Of a stretch of 9,772 nt of DNA, positions 1 to 5,961 are shown one piece after another. The translations under genes and the position numbers were made by a program. Position 1 is the first letter of the stretch. Each line of letters opens with the position of its first letter. The notes under the pieces were generated by a model. The model saw only the letters and a program-made list of their open reading frames with translations, searched no databases and was not told where the DNA came from. Source of the stretch: Rickettsiales bacterium (lineage in GTDB: Bacteria; Pseudomonadota; Alphaproteobacteria; Rickettsiales; Anaplasmataceae); the NCBI GenBank assembly GCA_031266615.1, contig JAISAR010000001.1, positions 1 to 9,772 on the forward strand, read 5' to 3'.

Positions 1-193
1 ATTGTCTTTTTTCTCTGCCTGGTAAATTTCTTAAATATTATAGCTTAGACTAGTTGCGTTTAAAAGCAGCTAAATTGCAGCGTTTAAGGCATAAAAACGC
101 CAATACTGAAAATAAATACCGACCAGGGTTTCTTTTGCTTTTTTTCTTGCTTGGTAAATTTCTTAAATTTTATAGTTAAACTGGATCCCAGAT
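1..193 (+). repeat. Left arm of a long inverted intergenic repeat
   Basis: This non-coding stretch is the inverted counterpart of 9566-9760. Positions 1-168 align without gaps to the reverse complement of 9593-9760. I count about 11 mismatches, only 2 of them in the first 121 bases, and all are transitions. Homology fades after 168 but a shared ATCCCAGAT marks a ragged inner end near 193. Within the arm, GGTAAATTTCTTAAAT occurs at 21-36 and again at 153-168. It lies inside a larger imperfect copy (about 7-51 versus 139-181), giving a direct repeat with a 132-base period. A small hairpin (GCGTTT 80-85 with AAACGC 95-100) lies in the middle. No coding potential is seen. The arm may continue beyond the window edge. 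Confidence 0.9.
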
Positions 194-194
194 G

Positions 195-223
195 TTGACA
201 AAAGCCTAGGTCAATCGTATAAT
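195..223 (+). promoter_or_regulatory. Consensus sigma70-type promoter for the J-domain/664-aa gene
   Basis: A perfect -35 box TTGACA (195-200) is followed by a 17-base spacer and a perfect -10 box TATAAT (218-223). Transcription would start near 230 and leave a leader of about 55 bases before the ATG at 285. TTGAC (195-199) and GTCAA (210-214) form a dyad across the -35 box and spacer, which could be an operator. The promoter begins right after the inner edge of the repeat arm. Function is inferred from the match alone. Confidence 0.65.
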
Positions 224-284
224 TAATATGGTAACACCACTAAAAAGTATAATAAAACAGGTGTATGAAGTATGTGGAGGGTTT

Positions 285-509
285 ATGCTTACTGGTCATT
301 ATGAAGCAGGAGTAGAGGAAAATGCTACTCAGAACGAGATAAAAAAGAGTATCATAAATTAGCAATGGAATATCATCCAGGTAAAAGTTCTGATAGCGCA
401 GAGGAATTAAAAAAAATAAAAGGAGCATGTAAGTGCTGTTCAATCGATACTCACCCGCCGTGCTATTCTTTTTCAACACAAATATTATGAACAGTTAAAA
501 GGAGGTCAT
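285..509 (+). pseudogene. Frameshifted J-domain (DnaJ-like) N-terminal segment
   Basis: Translation from ATG 285, which has GGAGG at 276-280, gives HYEAGVEENATQNEIKK. This matches the first part of a DnaJ J-domain. The reading then breaks at the A run 341-346. The J-domain continues in the -1 frame as EYHKLAMEYHPGK from 347, through KKIKGACK to about 433. A second, compensating +1 shift between about 432 and 456 restores the first frame, which reads RRAILFQHKYYEQLKGG and runs directly into the ORF starting at 510. The pieces therefore once formed the N-terminus of one long J-domain protein. The HPD motif needed to stimulate DnaK reads HPG (374-382), so the J-domain is probably inactive even if joined. 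The first break lies on the heptamer A_AAA_AAG (341-347) in the correct frame for -1 slippage. The second has no such explanation, so decay is the simplest reading. Confidence 0.72.
499..506 (+). promoter_or_regulatory. Strong Shine-Dalgarno for the 664-aa ORF
   Basis: AAGGAGGT is complementary to the 3' end of 16S rRNA and sits just ahead of ATG 510. Spacing is somewhat short, about 4 bases from GGAGG to the ATG. The same bases are the codons AAA GGA GGT for the KGG that ends the upstream J-domain. The site may therefore be an accidental product of coding sequence that now permits internal initiation. Confidence 0.6.
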
Positions 510-2504
510 ATGGACAAAGAGACTACTAAAGCTATGTCTGCAGAATGTAGTGGACTAGACGTTATGAGATCTGTAAATTTTCTTGAGTCTGTTCTACTCT
601 ATCAGATGAACTTAGAAAACGCATTAGTTTCACTTGGTTTTTCTTATAACACTTTAAGTGAACTGGATAAAGAGTTGAACCAAGTAAGAGAGCAGAATTA
701 TAGTGAAAAAGCACTGAAAATGTATGAAAAACGCTTTAGCGAAGTATTTAGAAGCAAGTATAGAAAGCTAAGCCTTAAATACAGGGATGATGAGGAAAAG
801 ACAAAGAACTTAAATAACATAAAAAAGATAATGGAAGAACTATATGAAGCATCAAAAGAGAGAGATAATTTTAGATATGCACTGTTTTCTGGAATAGCAT
901 TTGATTTATTATATCAGAATAGAGAAAAATGTGTAACTTTAATAAACGAGAGTGTAGTAGCCGAACTGAGAAACTTGACTATTTGGCGTCAAACTGACCT
1001 AATGCATTATCGTAATGAGTTCTTAGAGGAAGCACAAGAATACCTTAATAGTTATAGAAGTAGCCTGTGTAACAATGAACAAATAGAGAAAGGTTTTGGT
1101 AAGTTGCAGGGATGGTATATCGAAAAATATGAGAAAGATTGGTACAATAAATTGATTGAATTAGGCAATCGATGCAATAGTGATAAAAAGCTGAAGGCTA
1201 TAAAAGATGAAGTTGATAATCTTGTAAAGAGGAGTAGTGAACAACTTAACATATTAAGAAATGCAGTCAAAAGAAAGGATGAGCATAGTGCAAATGTATT
1301 AAATCAGATGCTTTCACTAACTCCAACTATTTTAAAAAAGGATAGTAATGTTAGAACTAAGGAACCTGATATACGGAAAAAAGCCCCTTCAAACATTTCT
1401 GAAAAAGATCAGCACATAGGCGAAGCCATTGATAGGTGCTTTGTGTCTCCGATATTAGAATATATCTATGTCATAAAAGTGTATAAAGAGTTGTTAGGAG
1501 GGGGCAATCTAACCATCAGAAATTCAGTCAAGGAATTTAGAGACTGTGTAAAAGCAAAGAGAACAGAAGAGTTTAACATCCAAGGTAAGATGAACAATTA
1601 TTCGCTTAAGGAATTACAAACAAAGATTGAAGCATTGAAAAATTTCTTATTTTATCAAGAAAATTTAAGCTTACAGGAAAAAGAAATAGAGAAGTATATT
1701 AACAATAATCAGTCAAGAGCAAAAGTAATATTAGCACAGATGCTGGAAAGATGTGGAAAGCTCTTGGGAGAGGAATTCAAGGAGGAAAAGACATGGTTTA
1801 AAAGAGTAGGAGAGAAAATAGAGAAGGAAATAGAAGAGGAACGAAAAGCAACAAAGCAAGCAAATGCAAGGGCAGAACAGGAAGCTCAAAGGGCAGGACA
1901 TATTAATAGGGTGAGTAAGATTTTTTTAAGAAAAATATATAGTCTTGATGATGAGTTGCAAGATATAGTGGTGGAAAGTCAAGATGAAATTGTAGATGCG
2001 ATCGTACAACGCATTATGGAATATAGCTTTTCTCCACAACAAATACTGGACGCAATAATTGAAGAAATAAAATCTAATGAAGACCAAGTTAGAAGGGAGG
2101 GTAAAGTTAATGCTGAACTAATTGGAAATGTAATGAGAGGTTTTATAGTTGCAGTAGATGAAGAGCAAATTGAACCGAATACGGATATAGAAGGTGCTTG
2201 TAAATCTGAACATGAGGAAGAGTTGGAATCACAAAAAAGCTTAGATGACGATCAAAATAGTACAAAAGGAAATAAGTTGCTTATTATAACTGCTTCCGCT
2301 TCCGTTGGCTTATTGTTGGGCCTGAGCACAGCATATCTTGCAGGAGCTGCTACTTTGACTCCTATTGGTGCTGTTACGGTATTTGTTACAGCTGCAGTAG
2401 TTGGTACATCGGTAAGGTATGGTATCGGAAAGTTTTATGAGAAGGTTAGTAGCAAACTCTCTGATGTATCTACTGGACATTCTAAACTAGAGCTACTGGC
2501 GTAA
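510..2504 (+). CDS. Large coiled-coil protein with C-terminal membrane hairpin, function unknown
   Basis: I do not recognise a catalytic domain. The 664 residues are mostly helical and highly charged. A strongly coiled-coil-like Lys/Glu stretch runs at about 420-465. It is followed by a helical segment (about 475-560) and an acidic, Ser/Asp/Glu-rich linker (about 560-588). The C-terminus (about 590-637) carries two hydrophobic segments separated by a short turn containing TPIGA, then a short basic tail. Similar Ala/Gly/Val-rich hairpins end many Wolbachia surface or host-interaction candidates; this is recollection, not a search. No signal peptide is present. The start at 510 has a near-perfect Shine-Dalgarno, but the frame is open upstream and joins a broken J-domain, so this is probably the surviving body of a longer J-domain protein. 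The gene stands alone behind its own promoter. A role as an anchored structural protein or a secreted effector is speculation. Confidence 0.75.
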   Translation: MDKETTKAMSAECSGLDVMRSVNFLESVLLYQMNLENALVSLGFSYNTLSELDKELNQVREQNYSEKALKMYEKRFSEVFRSKYRKLSLKYRDDEEKTKNLNNIKKIMEELYEASKERDNFRYALFSGIAFDLLYQNREKCVTLINESVVAELRNLTIWRQTDLMHYRNEFLEEAQEYLNSYRSSLCNNEQIEKGFGKLQGWYIEKYEKDWYNKLIELGNRCNSDKKLKAIKDEVDNLVKRSSEQLNILRNAVKRKDEHSANVLNQMLSLTPTILKKDSNVRTKEPDIRKKAPSNISEKDQHIGEAIDRCFVSPILEYIYVIKVYKELLGGGNLTIRNSVKEFRDCVKAKRTEEFNIQGKMNNYSLKELQTKIEALKNFLFYQENLSLQEKEIEKYINNNQSRAKVILAQMLERCGKLLGEEFKEEKTWFKRVGEKIEKEIEEERKATKQANARAEQEAQRAGHINRVSKIFLRKIYSLDDELQDIVVESQDEIVDAIVQRIMEYSFSPQQILDAIIEEIKSNEDQVRREGKVNAELIGNVMRGFIVAVDEEQIEPNTDIEGACKSEHEEELESQKSLDDDQNSTKGNKLLIITASASVGLLLGLSTAYLAGAATLTPIGAVTVFVTAAVVGTSVRYGIGKFYEKVSSKLSDVSTGHSKLELLA

Positions 2505-2685
2505 TTCAAATTGTTAAGTACATGCTGTAAGCTTTTATTTGTTTTAGCATGCACAGATTTGACAGGATACAAGGCATAGCGTGGTAAAGTGGCATATCTG
2601 CTCCCTGTGTAATGGGAATTGGTATTAACAGTTGCAGTCTATGTTTCTCAGTGATAAAATGATGGTCTGTGTATAATTTAATATT
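2505..2685. other. Intergenic gap ahead of virB9
   Basis: No gene or RNA family is recognised in these 181 bases. A weak hairpin-like pairing (CATGCT 2521-2526 with AGCATG 2546-2551, wide loop) could end the upstream gene. TTGACA occurs at 2559-2564 without a convincing -10 at the right spacing. A perfect TATAAT at 2672-2677 lies only 8 bases before the virB9 ATG and lacks a good -35. If used, it would give an almost leaderless mRNA. Confidence 0.3.
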
Positions 2686-3471
2686 ATGATTAACTTACTG
2701 TTTGTTGTGCTGTTGTTTTTTTGTGGTGGTGATGCACTTGCAAAACAGGAACCACGTCCAATAGCTGCAGACAGTCACATAAAGGTCATCAATTATAATC
2801 CACAGGCTATACATAAGTACACTGGTTTTTATGGTTACCAGTCGAGCATATTATTTGAGCCAGGCGAAGTAATACAAAACCTTTCAATGGGTGATCCAAC
2901 TGGTTGGCAGCTCGTTCCTCAAGGTAACAGGTTATTTGTCAAACCTATAGATGATATTGCTGACACTAACGCAACTGTAATTACTAACAAAAGAGTTTAT
3001 TACTTTGAACTTCATGCTGAGGAAGCAACTGGATTGGATGATCCAAGATTAGCATATGAAGTAAGGTTTCTTTATCCACTATTCAATAGTGATGAAATTT
3101 ACACAACCAACAACGGTGATATCCTCGAGCAGGTTAATCCCAACACTATTCCTGACATAAGTGATATTGAGGTTGTAAAGAAAGGCTTAAATTTTAATTA
3201 TTCCATCTCACATATAAAAGGTAGTGAGTCAATAATACCAACTAAAGTTTTTGATGACGGGAAATTCACATATCTGCAATTTAATAAGACAAATTCTGAT
3301 TTTCCAGCAGTCTTTATGGTTGATTCTGCAGGATATGAATCTCTAGTAAATTTCCGTACAGTTGATGATTATCTTATAATTGAAAGAGTGGGTTCGGTGT
3401 TTACCTTAAGGAACGGATCAAGTACAGTCTGCTTGTTCAATGAAAACATACCTTTTAAAAAGGGTAAGTAA
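2686..3471 (+). CDS. virB9: VirB9 family type IV secretion protein, stand-alone copy
   Basis: VirB9 forms the periplasmic and outer-membrane core of the type IV secretion channel with VirB7 and VirB10. Residues 1-19 are a signal peptide ending ALA before KQ. The N-terminal VirB9/CagX domain (about 32-130) includes GFYGYQSSILFEPGE and GWQLVPQGNRLFVKP, then the run TNATVITNKRVYYFELHA. The C-terminal beta domain (about 165-255) carries NFNYSI, PTKVFDDGKFTY, VDSAGYESLVNFR and FTLRNGSSTVCLFNE. Both domains are whole, so 261 residues is full length. An in-frame stop at 2674-2676 rules out an earlier start, and no Shine-Dalgarno precedes ATG 2686. No other vir gene is adjacent. In Rickettsiales the vir genes are split over several loci and VirB9 can be duplicated (the RvhB9a/b pair in Rickettsia), so this is probably the second paralogue. 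Which copy it is cannot be proved from this window. Confidence 0.9.
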   Translation: MINLLFVVLLFFCGGDALAKQEPRPIAADSHIKVINYNPQAIHKYTGFYGYQSSILFEPGEVIQNLSMGDPTGWQLVPQGNRLFVKPIDDIADTNATVITNKRVYYFELHAEEATGLDDPRLAYEVRFLYPLFNSDEIYTTNNGDILEQVNPNTIPDISDIEVVKKGLNFNYSISHIKGSESIIPTKVFDDGKFTYLQFNKTNSDFPAVFMVDSAGYESLVNFRTVDDYLIIERVGSVFTLRNGSSTVCLFNENIPFKKGK

Positions 3472-3485
3472 CTGTTAAAGGCTAT

Positions 3486-3505
3486 AGTGCCTTAGGTACA
3501 GCACT
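3486..3505. terminator. Possible terminator between convergent virB9 and dksA
   Basis: AGTGC (3486-3490) can pair with GCACT (3501-3505) around a 10-base loop, in the gap where two convergent genes end. The stem is short and only TTTC follows on the plus strand, so this is a weak candidate. Confidence 0.22.
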
Positions 3506-3550
3506 TTCAGCATACACTAATTCAAACGGTTGTTATACCAGCTATTTCCA

Positions 3551-3934
3551 TTAATCTTCAGTGTTGTACACGTTCTTTTCTTTTTCTAATCTCTCCTGCT
3601 CTTCAATACAATATATGGCAAGCGGATTGGCTTTAAGTCTTTCGACTCCTATTTCTTCCCCTGTTCCTTCGCAATAACCGTAGGTGCCTAATTTTATTTT
3701 TTCTAACGCCTCCTTAATTTTTTCCTTTCTGTCTTTTCTGCGCTGGACTAATTTTTCGCTTCCACTGTCTTCATCAGAATAATATGCACTATCCTCTAGT
3801 TCTTGCTTCTCCAGCTCAGCAAGCATCGATTGCAACTTTGAGTTGAAATACTCTAACTGCTTTACGCTCATATATTCTTCGTCTTCTGAAGGAGTGTAAT
3901 CTTCTGGTAATTTTATTTTTGGTAACTCTTCCAT
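3551..3934 (-). CDS. dksA: DksA/TraR family RNA polymerase-binding transcription factor
   Basis: DksA enters the RNA polymerase secondary channel and alters promoter opening, in many bacteria together with ppGpp. The 127-residue protein has an acidic N-terminus, a long charged helical region forming the coiled coil (about 25-80) and a C-terminal globular part with TYGYCEGTGEEIG and RLKANPLAIYCIEEQERLEKE. Ungapped alignment to E. coli DksA places D48 and A50 on the coiled-coil tip residues D74 and A76, while the D71 position is Glu45. Of the four zinc-finger cysteines only C88 and C109 remain; the others are T91 and E112. This resembles the cysteine-poor DksA of many Alphaproteobacteria, so zinc is probably not needed for the fold. 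The gene is convergent with virB9 and divergent from ccmB. ATG 3934-3932 has no clear Shine-Dalgarno. Confidence 0.92.
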   Translation of the reverse strand: MEELPKIKLPEDYTPSEDEEYMSVKQLEYFNSKLQSMLAELEKQELEDSAYYSDEDSGSEKLVQRRKDRKEKIKEALEKIKLGTYGYCEGTGEEIGVERLKANPLAIYCIEEQERLEKEKNVYNTED

Positions 3935-4036
3935 AACTGTACAATTAGATAATAAAACCTGTATAATTTGCGAACAAGAAATTATACTACCTATAAGTAA
4001 ACACTATAATTTATAATAAACATTTAAAGTCCTGGT
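3935..4036. promoter_or_regulatory. Divergent dksA / ccmB promoter region
   Basis: This 102-base AT-rich gap separates two divergent genes and must hold both promoters unless one lies elsewhere. TATAAT-like hexamers occur on the plus strand at 4005-4010 and 4012-4017 (toward ccmB) and on the minus strand at 3986-3981 (toward dksA). None has a good TTGACA at 16-18 bases. In such AT-rich DNA the hexamers alone are weak evidence. Confidence 0.35.
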
Positions 4037-4684
4037 ATGATTGGCTTAATAAAAAAATTAGCAACATATGATAAGAACTTTACCTATATAATATGTGTTT
4101 TTATTGTAATGTTAAGCCTATCTTTGTTCACACTTGAAAATAACAGTGAACAAGAAGTTATGTTAACATTAACATGGATATGTGCTACATTTGTTTTACA
4201 AATCTCTACAAATAATTTATTTGCTTCTGATTATCATGACGGAATATTAGAGCAAATTTTCATACAGCCACTTTCTTCTAAGCTTACAATTACTTGTAAA
4301 ATTTTTGCTCACTGGTTATTGTTTGGGTTACCGATTTCAGTGATTTCTTCCATATTTAGCTTCGTAGTTCTTGGTAATAATACTGAACACTCAATAGCAG
4401 TAGGCTTATCTTTATTGCTTAGCACGTTGATAGTAATCAGTATTTCAGCTGTTGGAAATGCATTAATGATTGGTCGAAATAACTTAGCATCGGGAATGTC
4501 ACAAATTCTTGTTTTGCCAATTATAATGCCGGTTTTTATATACTTCAAATTATTAGTTCAGCTTGAAAGCTTATCCTTGAATATTCACACGTTGCTTATT
4601 ACTGCTTTAGTTTTTGCTATTCTGGTAGTCAATAGCATTGTAGCTACTCATATGGCATTAAAATTTGCTGTAGAACAGGATTAG
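4037..4684 (+). CDS. ccmB: Heme exporter protein CcmB
   Basis: CcmB is the integral membrane subunit of the CcmAB(CD) ABC transporter of system I cytochrome c maturation, which works on the heme-CcmC-CcmE step in the periplasm. The 215 residues show about six membrane segments (roughly 15-33, 43-62, 92-113, 118-138, 155-172, 185-206). Family hallmarks are the D-x(3)-G-ILEQ region at 65-73 and the K-x-x-AHWLLFGLP segment at 88-99. Length matches the family (about 220). No ccmA or ccmC neighbour is present. Scattered ccm genes are usual in Rickettsiales, so an isolated copy does not suggest loss of the pathway. No Shine-Dalgarno is visible before ATG 4037. The 3' end converges on rlmE with a 12-base gap. 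Confidence 0.9.
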   Translation: MIGLIKKLATYDKNFTYIICVFIVMLSLSLFTLENNSEQEVMLTLTWICATFVLQISTNNLFASDYHDGILEQIFIQPLSSKLTITCKIFAHWLLFGLPISVISSIFSFVVLGNNTEHSIAVGLSLLLSTLIVISISAVGNALMIGRNNLASGMSQILVLPIIMPVFIYFKLLVQLESLSLNIHTLLITALVFAILVVNSIVATHMALKFAVEQD

Positions 4685-4696
4685 AAGGCTTTACCA

Positions 4697-5347
4697 TCAT
4701 TTGAGATCTTTACCACCGGTAAAGTCTAAGCCTACTAAATACATTTCCGTAGATTCAGATCTACTTGATTTTGGTTTGAAGTATTTTACTGTTTTAAATA
4801 TTTTTTTTAATTCATTGTAAAAATCTTTATCAGACTCTCCTTGAAAAATTTTTACTACGAACTTGCCGCCATGATTTAGGAAGTGCTTTGCACAGTTCAA
4901 TGCTGCTTCGCATAAAAGCATGATTCTAATATGATCCAACGATTTTAAACCACAAGATTCTGGGGCCATGTCAGATAAAATTACATCGAATTTTTGGTCT
5001 TTAAATCTTTCCCTTAAAATTTCAAGCTCATTTATAATATCACATTGTATATATTCTACTCCAGCAATTGTATTTACTGGTTTTATGTCAATGGCAACCA
5101 CATTTGCTCCTTTCTGAGATGCAACTTGTGACCATCCACCTGGAGAAGCACCAAGATCAATGATTTTTTGCCCTTTTTGGAGTAATTTAAACTTATTATC
5201 TATTTCTATCAACTTGTACGCCGAACGTGATCTATAACCATCCTTATTGGTTTTTTGTACGTACTTGTCATTTAAATGACGATGCAGCCACCTGGTTGAA
5301 GATAGTTTTCTGCCTTTGGCTGTTTTTACTCTAGTTTTTATTGTTAA
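4697..5347 (-). CDS. rlmE: 23S rRNA 2'-O-ribose methyltransferase RlmE (FtsJ/RrmJ)
   Basis: RlmE methylates the 2'-OH of U2552 in the 23S A-loop, a late step of 50S maturation. Counting from 5347 the protein has 216 residues (E. coli 209). It shows SSTRWLHRHLNDKYVQK (16-32) and RSRSAYKL (41-48) with catalytic K45. The SAM-binding loop IDLGASPGGW is at 63-72. D87 lies in AIDIKP, D126 in LSDMAPESCG, K166 in FVVKIFQG and E201 near the end, so the K-D-K-E set is complete. The start is a problem. The frame is open back to a stop at 5377-5375, yet holds no ATG or GTG, and the first TTG (5212-5210) would delete the conserved N-terminus and K45. By comparison with family N-termini I place the start at TTA 5347-5345 (TTA ACA ATA); ATA 5341-5339, behind AGGG at 5353-5350, is an alternative. 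The gene follows popZ with a gap of 13 bases or so and may depend on translational coupling. Confidence 0.88.
   Translation of the reverse strand, partial: LTIKTRVKTAKGRKLSSTRWLHRHLNDKYVQKTNKDGYRSRSAYKLIEIDNKFKLLQKGQKIIDLGASPGGWSQVASQKGANVVAIDIKPVNTIAGVEYIQCDIINELEILRERFKDQKFDVILSDMAPESCGLKSLDHIRIMLLCEAALNCAKHFLNHGGKFVVKIFQGESDKDFYNELKKIFKTVKYFKPKSSRSESTEMYLVGLDFTGGKDLK
4708..4724. terminator. Compact hairpin at the ccmB/rlmE convergent junction
   Basis: CTTTACC (4708-4714) and GGTAAAG (4718-4724) form a perfect 7-base stem with a 3-base loop, inside the last codons of rlmE and just past the ccmB stop. A second copy of the left half (CTTTACC within 4688-4695) could compete for pairing. No U-run follows on either strand, so a rho-independent terminator is uncertain. 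It could instead protect the 3' end of ccmB mRNA. Confidence 0.35.
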
Positions 5348-5360
5348 TACCCTACAAGAA

Positions 5361-5942
5361 TCACTTATTATTGATTATGTCTTTTAGCTCTTTTTCAACT
5401 ACTTCTTTCACCAGTGTATGAAGATACTTATTTAGCCATTCCGACAACTGAGGCTTTAAAAGAGATGTGACTAATTCTTCAACAGTAAGACTTGCTCTTT
5501 TTTGTTGCTTGTGCTGTAGTTCACTTTGCATTCTTCCAAGTAACTCTTTAATCTCTTCCATATTCTCTTTTAAGATTAGATGGTCATTATTTTGCGTTTG
5601 TGAGCTACTGTTACCCACTTCTTTACTGCTAATTTGGGCGTTATGCTGCAAGTGAACATCTTCTTCTTCCTCTAGATTGTGACTATGAATATTAAATTTG
5701 GTGTTATCGAAAACCATTTCCTTATCCTGACCGTTGTTGTTGATGTCTTTTTTTTCATTATCCTCCTCTTTACTATCTTCTTCTGAATCTTCCAAGTATT
5801 CTTCTTCAAGATACAGCACATCATCATCTTCTTTTTTCTTCTCTATTTCCACTTTATCACCACTTGCATTTTTGCCCGATATGGCTTTTTTTATGTCTTC
5901 TAGGATATCTTTTACAGATTGATTGCTTTGTCCATCATTCAT
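5361..5942 (-). CDS. popZ: PopZ-family (DUF2497) polar organising protein
   Basis: PopZ self-assembles at the cell pole of Alphaproteobacteria and tethers the chromosome partition complex and other polar proteins. The 193-residue product shows the family plan. A short N-terminal helix (SVKDILEDIKKAISG, 9-23) matches the conserved DILxxIxxxI start. A long acidic, low-complexity linker rich in Glu, Asp, Asn and Ser follows (about 30-125). The C-terminus has helical segments including SLTVEELVTSLLKPQLSEWL (151-170) and LVKEVVEKEL (177-186), which resemble the LxxLVxxLLxPxLxxWL oligomerisation region. It lies 19 bases after tolC and just before rlmE. The tolC-popZ order is also found in Caulobacter, where valS follows popZ, which supports the assignment. 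No clear Shine-Dalgarno precedes ATG 5942-5940. Confidence 0.85.
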   Translation of the reverse strand: MNDGQSNQSVKDILEDIKKAISGKNASGDKVEIEKKKEDDDVLYLEEEYLEDSEEDSKEEDNEKKDINNNGQDKEMVFDNTKFNIHSHNLEEEEDVHLQHNAQISSKEVGNSSSQTQNNDHLILKENMEEIKELLGRMQSELQHKQQKRASLTVEELVTSLLKPQLSEWLNKYLHTLVKEVVEKELKDIINNK

Positions 5943-5961
5943 AATGCTAATACCATTAAAT

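Noticed and set aside
1..193. CRISPR array
   Set aside because: Only two copies of the short repeat occur per arm, with identical non-spacer sequence in the inverted partner; there is no regular repeat-spacer pattern and no cas gene.
240..479. Minus-strand ORF of 79 codons
   Set aside because: It lies opposite the J-domain remnant and is a hydrophobic-looking shadow with no start signal; the plus strand has recognisable protein homology there.
1052..1270. Minus-strand ORF inside the 664-aa gene
   Set aside because: Leu/Ser-rich shadow of a Lys/Glu-rich coiled-coil region; no Shine-Dalgarno and no recognisable domain.
2559..2587. TTGACA as a promoter for virB9
   Set aside because: The -35 is perfect but no acceptable -10 lies 16-18 bases downstream.
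5210..5212. TTG as the start codon of rlmE
   Set aside because: It would remove the conserved N-terminal region and the catalytic lysine of the RSRSAYKL segment.
5734..5922. Plus-strand Ser-rich ORF opposite popZ
   Set aside because: Its Ser/Phe-rich composition is the antisense image of the Glu/Asp/Lys linker of PopZ.
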